From Kitasatospora aureofaciens (GTDB taxonomy: Bacteria > Actinomycetota > Actinomycetes > Streptomycetales > Streptomycetaceae), in assembly GCF_019192735.1 (NCBI RefSeq), contig NZ_JAHTKP010000016.1, positions 62,001 to 126,000 of the forward strand: a stretch of 64,000 nt of DNA, written 5' to 3'. Shown in pieces: positions 32,167 to 40,287 of the stretch. A program made the position numbers and the translations under genes. The notes under the pieces were generated by a model. That model worked only from the letters and a program-made list of their open reading frames with translations. It was not told where the DNA came from and searched no databases. Numbering within the stretch: position 1 is the first letter of the stretch; every line of letters begins with the position of its first letter.

Positions 32167-33108
32167 TCAGCGACCGGAAGGGCTTTCGGACAGCTCGCGT
32201 ACGAGCTCGGCGATCACCGGCGCCTCGATCCCGTGGCGGGCGGCGGCCCGCAGGACGGCGCCGCCGATGGCGTCGAGTTCGAGCGCGCGGCCGGCCTCCG
32301 CGTCGCGCTGCATCGAGGACTTCATGCCGCCGGGGGCGTGGTCGAAGACCGAGAGGACCGCTTCGGCGCTCTCGGGCGCGCCCTCCGCGCGGGCCACGGC
32401 GGTGATCTCCTCCAGCACGGCGACCAGTTGCTTCCGGTGCTCGGTGCGGATCGTGCCGGAGTCGGCCCGGTAGCGGGTGGTGAGCAGGGCGAACGGGGCG
32501 AGGAAGCACAGCTTGCTCCAGAGCATCGCGCTCTCGTCCGCGCGCACGGTGACGTCCAGGCCCGCGTGCCGGAGGCGGTCGGCCAGTTCGTCGATGTCGG
32601 TGGCGGTGGCGTCGGCGGCTGCCGTGGCTTCCGTGGTTTCGGCGGGCGCGGCGGCGACTTCGAGCGCGGCGAACGGGCCGAAGTGCTCGATCCGGCCGGG
32701 CGCGGTGCGGGTGGCCTCGACCCGGATGGTGCCGGCCGCCACCCGCGCGGCCGGGTAGTGCTCGCGCAGCGCAGCGACGTGGTCGAGGCCGTTGAGCAGG
32801 GGCACCACGAGCCCGGGGCCCAGGGCCTGCGGCGGGATCCGGTCGAGCGCGGCGGGCAGGGCCGGCTCCTTGACCGTCACGAAGGCGACGTCGACGGGCT
32901 CGCGCAGCTCGGTGGCGGCCTCGACGCGGGCGGTGAACTCGCCGAACCGGGCGCTCCTGACGTGCAGTCCGTCGCGGGCGATGACGGCGGCGGTCTCCTC
33001 GCCGGCGAGGCAGATGACGCGGTGGCCGTCGCGGGCGAGCAGGGCGCCGATCAGGCCGCCGACGCCGCCCGGTCCGAGGACGGCCACGGTGAGGGGAGTT
33101 GTCGTCAT
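32167..33108 (-). CDS. Ketopantoate reductase family (ApbA/PanE-like)
   Basis: A 313-aa NAD(P)-dependent reductase. The N-terminal Rossmann motif VAVLGPGGVGGLIGALLARDGH and the C-terminal helical domain with the ESAMLWSKLCFLAPFALLTTRY segment (conserved Lys and Ser/Asn region) are typical. GGMKSSMQRDAEAGRALELDAIGGAVLRAA carries the family KxSMxxDxxxGRxxExD motif. PanE reduces 2-dehydropantoate to pantoate in CoA biosynthesis, but actinomycetes have several paralogues acting on other 2-oxo acids. AGGGA precedes the ATG at 33108. A loop around residues 155-172 is Ala/Thr-rich and unusually long. Confidence 0.87.
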   Translation of the reverse strand: MTTTPLTVAVLGPGGVGGLIGALLARDGHRVICLAGEETAAVIARDGLHVRSARFGEFTARVEAATELREPVDVAFVTVKEPALPAALDRIPPQALGPGLVVPLLNGLDHVAALREHYPAARVAAGTIRVEATRTAPGRIEHFGPFAALEVAAAPAETTEATAAADATATDIDELADRLRHAGLDVTVRADESAMLWSKLCFLAPFALLTTRYRADSGTIRTEHRKQLVAVLEEITAVARAEGAPESAEAVLSVFDHAPGGMKSSMQRDAEAGRALELDAIGGAVLRAAARHGIEAPVIAELVRELSESPSGR

Positions 33109-33323
33109 GTCGGTCCCTGGGGGTCGCGGGGAGGTCGAGAGGGTTTTTGGGTGGAGAGCGCCACCGAGGTCAGGAACATTCCCAGGCGCAGCGGCCTTCG
33201 AGGTGGCCGGGGCTGAGGAAGCGCCCGTCGCCGTCAGGGAACGGGGTGTCGGCGCGGGAGAGGTAGGCCGCCGCTGTACGGGCCGAAGGCTCGGCCGGTG
33301 GGCTGAGGGATCACGGCGCGACC

Positions 33324-33866
33324 CTACGGGGAGTCGGTGTTCTCGGCCGAGAGGGAGACGAAGTCGAAGGTGAACGGCGGCTCGTGGCGGGGCTTTCGCC
33401 GTCCTTGCGCGGCGGTCCGGTGCGACGCGATCGCACCGGCCGGCCGGGCGACGGTCCTCACGCTGAGGTGGAGGGGGCCGAAGCGCAGGTTGCGCCCGCT
33501 GAGGTCGGGAACGTCCAGGCCCTCGGCGCGCAGTGCCGCCACGACCTCCTCGGCCGGCCAGCCGAAGACGTCGACGCCGTAGACGCCCACCGGGCACGGG
33601 GACTCGTCGGGCGACGGGTGGCGGGAGACCGAAACGAAGGCGAAGGTCCCATCGTCCCAGCCGGACAGGTCGACGGACAGCCCGGGGAGGGTGAAGCCCA
33701 GCGCCCAGGTGGAGCGGCAGACGAAGGCCGGAGCCAGGATGCCCCCGAGCACGTCGTCGTGGGGGGCCAGCAGCCGTCGGACCTCGGCCTCGGTGAGGCC
33801 GAAGGGGAGCTCGGGCAGCGGAGCGGGCAGGCGCAGGCCGCGGCCGGGCAGCAGGTCGATGGTCAC
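33324..33866 (-). CDS. Conserved hypothetical protein (180 aa)
   Basis: A soluble protein starting with GTG at 33866 (VTIDLLPGRGLRLPAPLPELPF). The segment FGLTEAEVRRLLAPHDDVLG suggests an N-terminal helix, followed by strand-rich stretches (VCRSTWALGFTLPGLSVDLSG, GTFAFVSVSRH) and GVYGVDVFGWPAEEVVAALRAEGLDVP. There is no signal peptide, membrane helix or catalytic motif that I recognise. It is a stand-alone gene divergent from the ABC transporter operon, sharing a 220-bp upstream region with it. Confidence 0.62.
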   Translation of the reverse strand: MTIDLLPGRGLRLPAPLPELPFGLTEAEVRRLLAPHDDVLGGILAPAFVCRSTWALGFTLPGLSVDLSGWDDGTFAFVSVSRHPSPDESPCPVGVYGVDVFGWPAEEVVAALRAEGLDVPDLSGRNLRFGPLHLSVRTVARPAGAIASHRTAAQGRRKPRHEPPFTFDFVSLSAENTDSP

Positions 33867-33939
33867 CTGATCATGATTCCTGTCCGGGTGGGCGGGCCTT
33901 GGGCCGGGGTCGGGTCCGGCGCGGTCGGGCGCGGCTGGT

Positions 33940-33969
33940 GTTCGACGCGGTGGGGTTCGACGCGGTGGG
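33940..33969 (+). repeat. 15-bp tandem repeat upstream of the ABC operon
   Basis: GTTCGACGCGGTGGG occurs twice head to tail and is followed by GTTCGG. It lies about 120 bp before the ABC ATPase start. Confidence 0.8.
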
Positions 33970-34013
33970 GTTCGGCTATGTCCACCAGGCCGAGGGGGTG
34001 CCACCACCTGCGG

Positions 34014-34031
34014 GGTTCGGTTTTCCGAACC
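34014..34031. promoter_or_regulatory. Candidate operator for the ABC transporter operon
   Basis: Perfect inverted repeat GGTTCGG-TTTT-CCGAACC, 57 bp before the ATPase start, where a LuxR-type regulator could bind. The adjacent response regulator is the obvious candidate but this is inference. Confidence 0.5.
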
Positions 34032-34088
34032 TCGGATTCGGGGGCCAGCACAATCGACCGGCACGTCCGGATTGCCCAGGATGAGGGC

Positions 34089-34862
34089 ATGGCTGAGATG
34101 ACGACAGAAACCGCCGCCGTGACGGCGGAGACATGGCCGGGCGCCGCCGCCCGGGCGGAGGGGCTGCACCGCGCGTACGGGCGGGGCGGGGCCGCCGTGC
34201 AGGCGCTGCGCGGGGTGTCCGTCACGTTCGCGCCGGGCACGTTCACGGCGGTGATGGGGCCCTCGGGCTCCGGCAAGACGACGCTGCTGCACTGCCTCGC
34301 CGGGATGGACCGGCCCACCCGGGGCACGGTCTGGTGGGGCGACACCGAGGTGTCCCGGCTGCCCGAGCGGCGGCTCGCCGAGCTGCGCCGCACCCGGGTG
34401 GGGTTCGTGTTCCAGGCGTTCAACCTGATGCCCGCGATGACGGTCGCGCAGAACGTGGAACTGCCCGGCCGGCTCGCGGGGGAGCGGCCGGACCGGGCGC
34501 GGATACTCGACGCGCTCGCCCGGGTCGGGCTCGCCGGGCGGGACCGGCACCGGCCCGGGCAGCTGTCGGGTGGCCAGCAGCAGCGGGTGGCGATCGCCCG
34601 GGCCCTGGTCGCACGGCCGGCCGTGCTGTTCGCGGACGAGCCGACCGGCGCACTCGACCGGGCGACCGGGCACGACATCCTCGACCTGCTGCGCGCGGGC
34701 GTGGACCAGGACGGGCAGACGTGCGTCATGGTCACCCACGACCCGGTCGCCGCCGGGTACGCGGACCGGGTGCTGCTGCTGGCCGACGGGCTGCTTGTTG
34801 ACGAGCTGGCGCGGCCGACCGTCGCCCAGGTCGGCGAGCGGCTGAGCCGGTTGGGCGGGTGA
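34089..34862 (+). CDS. ABC transporter ATPase (MacB/LolD type)
   Basis: A 257-aa ATPase. Walker A is GPSGSGKTTLLHCLAG, Q-loop FVFQAFNLMPAMTVAQNVELP, signature LSGGQQQRVAIARALVARPAVLFADEPTGALD including Walker B, and the switch His is in VMVTHDPVAA. The GALD after Walker B and the FNLMP box are typical of MacB-like exporters that act with FtsX-family permeases. The protein begins with an Ala/Thr-rich head of about 20 residues. The ATG at 34089 follows AGGA. Its stop overlaps the GTG of the permease. Substrate: probably a peptide, antibiotic or envelope component. Confidence 0.9.
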   Translation: MAEMTTETAAVTAETWPGAAARAEGLHRAYGRGGAAVQALRGVSVTFAPGTFTAVMGPSGSGKTTLLHCLAGMDRPTRGTVWWGDTEVSRLPERRLAELRRTRVGFVFQAFNLMPAMTVAQNVELPGRLAGERPDRARILDALARVGLAGRDRHRPGQLSGGQQQRVAIARALVARPAVLFADEPTGALDRATGHDILDLLRAGVDQDGQTCVMVTHDPVAAGYADRVLLLADGLLVDELARPTVAQVGERLSRLGG

Positions 34863-36259
34863 GGGCGGTGAGTGCCACGCTGTCGCTGGCCGTCGGCCAG
34901 ATCCGGCGCCGCCCGGCGGCCTTCGCGGGACTGGCGGTCGCGCTGTTCCTCGCGATCGCGGCGGTGACGCTGTTCGGCTCGCTGGTCGCCGCCCAGCTGG
35001 CGGCACCGGCCGCCGTGCGGTCGGTGGCGGTCGGCGGGCCGGGTCTGATGGTGATCGCGGGTGCGTTCGGCGAGATCGCCGTGCTGGTCGCGCTGTTCGT
35101 CGTGGTCAACGCGCTCGGGTTCACGCTGCGGCAGCAGCATCGCGATCTCGCCCTGTTGCGGACGATCGCGGCGACACCCCGGCAGGTGCGGCGGCTGGTG
35201 CGCGTCCAGGTCGCGGCGACCACCGTGCTGGTCGCGGTCCCGGGGTGGGCGGCCGGTCATCTCGCCGCGCGATGGTTCCTGGCCGCGCTCCAACAGCGCG
35301 GGATGGCCGCGCCCGGGATCCGGATACCCGGCACACCCCTGCCCATGGCCGTCTCGCTGGTCGCTGCGCTGCTGGTCGGGCTCGCGGCCACCGCCGTGGC
35401 GGCCCGGCGGATCAGCCGGATCGCCCCGGCCGCCGCACTGGCGGCGAGCAGCACCGGGTACGGCCGGGCGGGTGGCGTCGTGCGGCTGCTGGCCGGGGCG
35501 GGTGCGCTCGGGGGTGGCGCGTTGCTGCTGCGCCTGGCGGCGACCAGGTCGGCCGACGAGCTGGACAAGGCGGGTCAGGCGGCGCTGCTCGGGTCGCTCG
35601 TGCTGCTGGTCGCGGTCGCCCTTCTGGGGCCGCCGGTGGCGCGCGTGCTGGCCGCCGTGCTCGGCGCGCCGGTGCGGGCGCTGGCGCCAGGGACCGGGTG
35701 GCTGGCCGACGCGAACCTGCGCGGGTACGCGGCTCGGCTCTCGTCCGCGGTGGTGCCGGTCGCACTGCTGGTCGGGTTGTCGAGCACCATGTTGATCACG
35801 ACTCGTACCGCCGAGCACGTGGCGCGCGCGGCCGGCGCCGCGACCAGCGTCACGAAGGCCAGCGACGTCTGGCTGCGCCAGGCGGAGTTGGGGCTGCTGG
35901 TCTGCTTCGCGGCTGTCTCCACGGTGAACACCCTGGTGGCGCTGACAGCGGACCGCCGCCGCGAGTTCGCGCTGCTCCGGCTGGTCGGCGGGACGCGTCG
36001 GCAGCTGCTGCGGATGCTGTCGGTCGAGGCCGTGATGACGACGGCCGTCGGGGTGCTGCTCGGCGCGGGCGTTGCCGTGGCAGCGGCGGGGGCGTTCAGC
36101 AGGGCGGTGACGGGGTCGGTGGTGCCGGTGGTGCCGGGCGCGGCGTGCGGGTGGGTCGTGGCGGGCGCGGTGGTGCTGACGGTACCGGCGGTGCTCGGGT
36201 CGGGGTTGCGGGCCGTGGGTGGCTCGGCGGCGGAGGTGGTGGGCGGTGAGCGTGGGTGA
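34859..36259 (+). CDS. FtsX-like ABC transporter permease
   Basis: A 466-aa permease. A first helix (LAVALFLAIAAVTLFGSLVAA), then a FtsX domain (IAVLVALFVVVNALGFTLRQQHRDLALLRTIAATPRQVRRLV) and a second copy near the C-terminus (LLVCFAAVSTVNTLVALTADRRREFALLRLVGGTRRQLLRML). The doubled pattern is the usual eight- to ten-helix arrangement of this family. The GTG at 34859 overlaps the ATPase stop, and its own stop overlaps the kinase start, so the transporter and sensor kinase form one operon. The periplasmic loop is short compared with true MacB. Confidence 0.88.
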   Translation: MRAVSATLSLAVGQIRRRPAAFAGLAVALFLAIAAVTLFGSLVAAQLAAPAAVRSVAVGGPGLMVIAGAFGEIAVLVALFVVVNALGFTLRQQHRDLALLRTIAATPRQVRRLVRVQVAATTVLVAVPGWAAGHLAARWFLAALQQRGMAAPGIRIPGTPLPMAVSLVAALLVGLAATAVAARRISRIAPAAALAASSTGYGRAGGVVRLLAGAGALGGGALLLRLAATRSADELDKAGQAALLGSLVLLVAVALLGPPVARVLAAVLGAPVRALAPGTGWLADANLRGYAARLSSAVVPVALLVGLSSTMLITTRTAEHVARAAGAATSVTKASDVWLRQAELGLLVCFAAVSTVNTLVALTADRRREFALLRLVGGTRRQLLRMLSVEAVMTTAVGVLLGAGVAVAAAGAFSRAVTGSVVPVVPGAACGWVVAGAVVLTVPAVLGSGLRAVGGSAAEVVGGERG

Positions 36260-37506
36260 GTGAGGCCAGTGCGGCGGGTGCCGGTCGGCGGCGGTACCTG
36301 TCCGTCCGGGGCGGTGAGTTCGCCTTCGCGGTGCTCGGGCTGCCGCTCGGGGTGCTCGGCGGGGTCTATGCCGTCGCCGTGCTCTACGCGGGGGTGCTGC
36401 TGTCGCTCACCGTCCTCGGCCTGCCGTTCGTGGTCGTCGCCCTGGCCGGGGCGCGCGGGCTCGGCGCGCTGCACCGGCGGCTGGTGGGACGGCTCCTCGG
36501 CGAGCGAGTCGCGCCAGCGCCCGCGCTGCCCCGCCCGCACGGGGTGCTCGCGCGCGGGAAGGTGGGGCTGACCGACCCGGTCGCGTGGCGCTCGCTGCTC
36601 TATCTGCTGCTGCGGTTGCCGCTCGGGGCGCTCGGCTTCGCCGTCGCCGTCCTGCTGCCGCTCGGCTGCGGTTGGGTGATCGGCTTCCCGCTCTGGGTCC
36701 GGCTGCTGGAGCCCGGGCCGAGGGCGGTCGGCTGGCTGGACCTGGCGTCCGTACCGGTCGGGCTCGCGGTTCTGGCCGCGCTGCCTGCGGCGCTGCGCGC
36801 GGTGAGCCGCGCCAGCCGTGGCCTGGCCCGGCTGCTGCTGGGCCCGGCCAAGTCCCAGCAGCGCGTCCGCGAGCTGGAGAACGCGCGGGCCGCCCTGCTC
36901 GCCGAGAACACCGAGGGGCTCCGCCGACTCGAACGCGACCTGCACGACGGCACTCAGGCGCAGCTGGTGGCCCTCGCCATCACCCTCTCGCTCGCCGACG
37001 ACGCGCTCGACGCCGCCCCCGGACCCGGTCCCGATCTGGAGCGGCTGCGCGCTCTGGTCGGCCGGGCCCGCGGCCAGACCGACGACACCATCGCGGGCCT
37101 GCGCCGGCTCACCCGGGGCATCCACCCGGTGGCGCTCGACGGCGGCCTCGGCGAGGCGCTGCCCAGCCTCACCGCCACCTCGCCGGTGCCGGTCACGATC
37201 CAGCTGGACCTGCGGGAACGGCCCGGCGAGGCGATCGAGCGTGCCGTCTACTTCTGTGCGGCCGAGCTGCTCACGAACGTCGCCAAGCACAGCGGCGCCC
37301 GCTCGGCGGAGCTGACGGCGACGGCGGCGCGCGGTCGGGTCCGGCTGACGGTCCGGGACGACGGGCGCGGCGGCGCCTCGCTCGGCGCGGGTACGGGACT
37401 CGCGGGGCTGGCGGCCCGGCTCGCGGCCGTGGACGGCGTGCTGCGGGTGGACAGCCCGCCCGGCGGCCCGACGGTGGTCACTGCGGAGCTGCCGAGCAGG
37501 CTGTGA
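36256..37506 (+). CDS. NarL-type sensor histidine kinase
   Basis: A 416-aa membrane kinase. Two hydrophobic pairs lie in residues about 20-65 and 115-180, forming a sensor with little extracytoplasmic sequence. The HisKA_3 motif is RRLERDLHDGTQAQLVALAI with the phosphorylated His at residue 230, as in the LuxR-partnered kinase family. The ATPase part has AAELLTNVAKHSGARSAEL (N box) and VRDDGRGGASLGAGTGLAGLAARL (G boxes). It overlaps the permease by GTGA. Sensors lacking a large outer domain that are tied to ABC transporters often sense drug load through the transporter. Confidence 0.88.
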   Translation: MSEASAAGAGRRRYLSVRGGEFAFAVLGLPLGVLGGVYAVAVLYAGVLLSLTVLGLPFVVVALAGARGLGALHRRLVGRLLGERVAPAPALPRPHGVLARGKVGLTDPVAWRSLLYLLLRLPLGALGFAVAVLLPLGCGWVIGFPLWVRLLEPGPRAVGWLDLASVPVGLAVLAALPAALRAVSRASRGLARLLLGPAKSQQRVRELENARAALLAENTEGLRRLERDLHDGTQAQLVALAITLSLADDALDAAPGPGPDLERLRALVGRARGQTDDTIAGLRRLTRGIHPVALDGGLGEALPSLTATSPVPVTIQLDLRERPGEAIERAVYFCAAELLTNVAKHSGARSAELTATAARGRVRLTVRDDGRGGASLGAGTGLAGLAARLAAVDGVLRVDSPPGGPTVVTAELPSRL

Positions 37507-37619
37507 CGCGGAGCGGGCGTCGGCCGACCCGGCCTGCCTGGTTGCTGACGCTGCTTCCGGGGCGGAACGCCCAGCCCCGCGACCTCGCGGAAGCCATGTG
37601 GCATGTGAGGTCGAGTCGG

Positions 37620-37655
37620 CGAGAACGGCCGAGGGGAGGCGGCTACCCGTTCTCG
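37620..37655. terminator. Weak bidirectional terminator between kinase and regulator
   Basis: CGAGAACGG (37620-37628) pairs with CCGTTCTCG (37647-37655), 9 bp, loop 18 nt, partly inside the regulator's 3' end. Confidence 0.5.
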
Positions 37656-38305
37656 GAGAGGTAGGCCAGGACGGCCTTGACCCGGCGGTTGTCGGCGTCG
37701 GTTGCGGGCAGGTCGAACTTGGTGAAGACGGCGGCCACGTGCTTCTCCACCGCGCGCTCCGAGACGGCCAGCCGGGTGGCGATCGAGCGGTTGGAGTGGC
37801 CCTGCGCCATGAGCTCCAGGACCTCGTGCTCGCGTGGCGTCAGGGCGTCGACCCGGCTGCGGTGGCCGCCGCGCATCAGGCGGGTGACGACCTCCGGGTC
37901 CAGGGCGGTGCCGCCCTCGGCGACTCGGTGCAGGGCGTCCACGAACTCCGAGGTGCGGGCGACCCGTTCCTTCAACAGGTAGCCGATGCCGGCTGCACCG
38001 TCGGCCAGGAGGCGGGCTGCCCAGGTGGTTTCCACGTGCTGGGAGAAGACCAGGATGCCGACCCCGGGCGTGCTCGCCCGGATCTCGACGGCGGCGCGGA
38101 TGCCCTCGTCGGTGTGGGTGGGCGGCATCCGGATGTCGACGACGGCGACGTCGGGGCGGTGCTCGGCAACGGCGGCGATCAGGTCGGGGGCGGTCCCGGC
38201 GGTGGCGACCACCGTGCACCCGCGGGCGCCGAGGAGTTCGACCATCCCGTCCCGGAGGATCACGGAGTCCTCCGCCAGTACGACGCGGAGCGGCTTGTCG
38301 ATCAT
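37643..38305 (-). CDS. LuxR-family response regulator
   Basis: A 220-aa regulator. The receiver domain (RVVLAEDSVILRDGMVELLG) has the acidic pair, the phospho-accepting Asp in DVAVVDIRMPPTHTDEG, and a Lys in GYLLKERV. The NarL-type HTH is LTPREHEVLELMAQGHSNRSIATRLAVSERAVEKHVAAVFTKF. It is the logical partner of the adjacent kinase, but it is on the opposite strand and convergent with it rather than in the same operon. A 9-bp inverted repeat (CGAGAACGG/CCGTTCTCG, 37620-37655) overlaps its stop and may terminate transcripts from both sides. Confidence 0.87.
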   Translation of the reverse strand: MIDKPLRVVLAEDSVILRDGMVELLGARGCTVVATAGTAPDLIAAVAEHRPDVAVVDIRMPPTHTDEGIRAAVEIRASTPGVGILVFSQHVETTWAARLLADGAAGIGYLLKERVARTSEFVDALHRVAEGGTALDPEVVTRLMRGGHRSRVDALTPREHEVLELMAQGHSNRSIATRLAVSERAVEKHVAAVFTKFDLPATDADNRRVKAVLAYLSENG

Positions 38306-38583
38306 GCCGCCATTATCCGGGGCGGGCGCGGTCCCCAACGGCACCGCCGAACAGCACCGCGGCCGAGCACCGCGGGGCTGCACCACCTCGCCTTGTTCAT
38401 GTTCGGCGGTGCCGCCCTCCTGCTCGCGCTCGCCGTTCCCGACCGCTCGTTGCGTCGGGCGTCCGGGTCCTGACCGGACGGAGCCGGTTGGCGTGCCCCC
38501 GGTCGCGGTGATCACCCCCGCCGTCGGCCTGCTGGGAAACCCGCTGGTGGGCGCGGTCCGGGCACCCGTAGACTCCGGTGCTC
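38306..38583. other. Intergenic region with divergent start sites
   Basis: 278 bp between the response regulator and the MoxR gene. A plus-strand frame MFGGAALLLALAVPDRSLRR (38400 region) is short and hydrophobic and may be noise or an old gene end. Short GC-rich repeats (CACCGC) are seen. No confident promoter. Confidence 0.4.
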
Positions 38584-39843
38584 GTGACCGAGACGACCGA
38601 CGCCCTGACGCCCCGTCCCGCTGCCGCTACCGCCGCTACCGCCGCTACCGCCGTGCCCGGTTCGGGCCCGGCCGGCGACGCCGAGCTGATCGCCGCCGCC
38701 GTGGCCGCCGCCGGGCGGGGGCTGGTCGACCGGGAGACGGTGGCCGAGGTGGTGGCGCTGTGCGCCGTCGCGGGTGAGCACCTGCTGGTGATCGGTGAGC
38801 CCGGAACGGCCAAGTCGGAGGCCGTACGGCGGGTCGCCGGGCAGCTGGGCGGGCGGTACTTCGAGTACCTGCTCGGCCGGTTCACCGAGCCGAACGAGCT
38901 GTTCGGTCCCGTCGACCTTCGCCGGCTCCGCGAAGGGCGCGTCGAGTTCGAGACCGAAGGGATGCTTCCCGAGGCCGAGATCGCCTTCCTGGACGAGGTC
39001 TTCCTCGGCTCGACGGCCGTGCTCAACACCCTGCTCGGCCTGCTCAACGACCGGGTGTTCCGGCGTGGCCGGACGGTACTCGCCAGCCCGCTGCGGGTCT
39101 GCGTCGGAGCCGCCAACCAGCTGCCCGAGGACCCGGCCCTGGCCGCGTTCGCGGACCGCTTCGTCGCCCGGGTCTTCGTCGAACCCGTCTCCGACACCCG
39201 GCTGGAGGACCTGCTGGTGGCGGGCCGTCGTGCCGTCTCCCCTCCGGTGTCCCCGGGAGGCCCGGCCCAGTTGCTCGGCGCCCTCGACCGGCTCGCCGCC
39301 GCCGCGCGGGCCTGCGACCTGCACTCCGTCACCCCGCTGCTGGGCATCGCGCTGCGGCGCCTGCGGGCGGCCGGCGTGCCGATCAGCGACCGCCGGGCCG
39401 TCCGCTCGCAGAACCTCGTTGCGGCCGCCGCCGTGCTCGACGGGCGCGCCGCCGCCTCCGCGCGCGACCTCTGGGTGCTGCCGCTGATCGCACCCACCGC
39501 CGACACCCAGGAGCTCGCCCGCGGCACCCTCGCGGACCTGATCGACCAGGCGGCGAACCGGAGCCTGGTCCGCACCGCCGAGGAACTCTCCCGCAGCACC
39601 GCCGCCCGCGCCGAGCGTCTCGTGCGCACCGGCACGGTTCTGCTCGCCGAGCACGCTGAGCTCGCCGAGCACGCTGAGCTCGCCGGGCATGCCCGGAACG
39701 CCGGGCTGCCCGGCGGCCGGGACGCGCGGCTGCGGCTGGAAGCCGTCCTGCGCGAGATCGACGCCGGCTTCGACCCGGCCGACCTGCCCGCCCCACTGGC
39801 CGACATACGCGCCGGGCTGGTCGCGGCGGTCGCACCCGCGTGA
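38584..39843 (+). CDS. MoxR-family AAA+ ATPase of a bpX ternary system
   Basis: A 419-aa AAA+ protein. Walker A GEPGTAKSEAVRRVAGQLGG, the MoxR-type EYLLGRFTEPNELFGPVDL segment, Walker B IAFLDEVFLGSTAVLNTLLGLLNDR, sensor-1 VGAANQLPEDPALAAFADRFVARVFVEPV. MoxR proteins are chaperone-like ATPases that usually act with vWA-domain proteins. Downstream genes encode such partners, overlapping or closely spaced, so this is one operon. GTG at 38584 is used (one at 38578 is also possible). The C-terminal third has a helical part and an AEHAEL repeat. Role: probably a regulated assembly or remodelling device; the target is unknown. Confidence 0.85.
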   Translation: MTETTDALTPRPAAATAATAATAVPGSGPAGDAELIAAAVAAAGRGLVDRETVAEVVALCAVAGEHLLVIGEPGTAKSEAVRRVAGQLGGRYFEYLLGRFTEPNELFGPVDLRRLREGRVEFETEGMLPEAEIAFLDEVFLGSTAVLNTLLGLLNDRVFRRGRTVLASPLRVCVGAANQLPEDPALAAFADRFVARVFVEPVSDTRLEDLLVAGRRAVSPPVSPGGPAQLLGALDRLAAAARACDLHSVTPLLGIALRRLRAAGVPISDRRAVRSQNLVAAAAVLDGRAAASARDLWVLPLIAPTADTQELARGTLADLIDQAANRSLVRTAEELSRSTAARAERLVRTGTVLLAEHAELAEHAELAGHARNAGLPGGRDARLRLEAVLREIDAGFDPADLPAPLADIRAGLVAAVAPA

Positions 39844-40244
39844 CCACCGTCCAGCTCCGTTGGGAACGACGCGAACCGCCGCTGCCCACCACGGCCGTGC
39901 TCGCCCTCGGCGACGGCGTCCCCGCGCTTGCCGCCGCCACCCGTGACCGCCTCCGTGCCGGCGCCCGCCTGGGCGTCGTGGCGGACGACACCGCTCTGCT
40001 CGTGCTCGGCGCGGCCGAGGACCTGCCGTGGGCCGACGGCGCCCGCTACCTGGGGCGCGACGGCGAGCTGCTGGTCCCCACCACGGCCCGGTTGAGGCCC
40101 GCCGCCGGCCTGTGGCGGGCCGCGCTCGGTGCGGTGGACGGGCAGGTGTGCGTGCTGGTGCCGGGCCATGCGCTGGTCGCCGACGTGCCGCGGGCGGGGG
40201 CCGATCCGGAGGCGCTGGAGCCGTACGTTCGGGGGTTGGCGTGA
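39840..40244 (+). CDS. bpX5-like small partner of MoxR system
   Basis: A 134-aa protein beginning TTVQLRWERREPPLPTTAVL, with an alpha/beta pattern and DLPWADGARYLGRDGELLVPTTARLRP. This resembles the bpX5 domain found in MoxR-vWA-beta-propeller ternary systems. Its GTG overlaps the MoxR stop by GTGA. No enzymatic motif. The family name is from memory of the domain pattern and deserves an HMM check. Confidence 0.6.
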   Translation: MTTVQLRWERREPPLPTTAVLALGDGVPALAAATRDRLRAGARLGVVADDTALLVLGAAEDLPWADGARYLGRDGELLVPTTARLRPAAGLWRAALGAVDGQVCVLVPGHALVADVPRAGADPEALEPYVRGLA

Positions 40245-40287
40245 TGACCGCAGGTGTGTCTGCCACGACTCTCCGGAGGGTGTCGCG

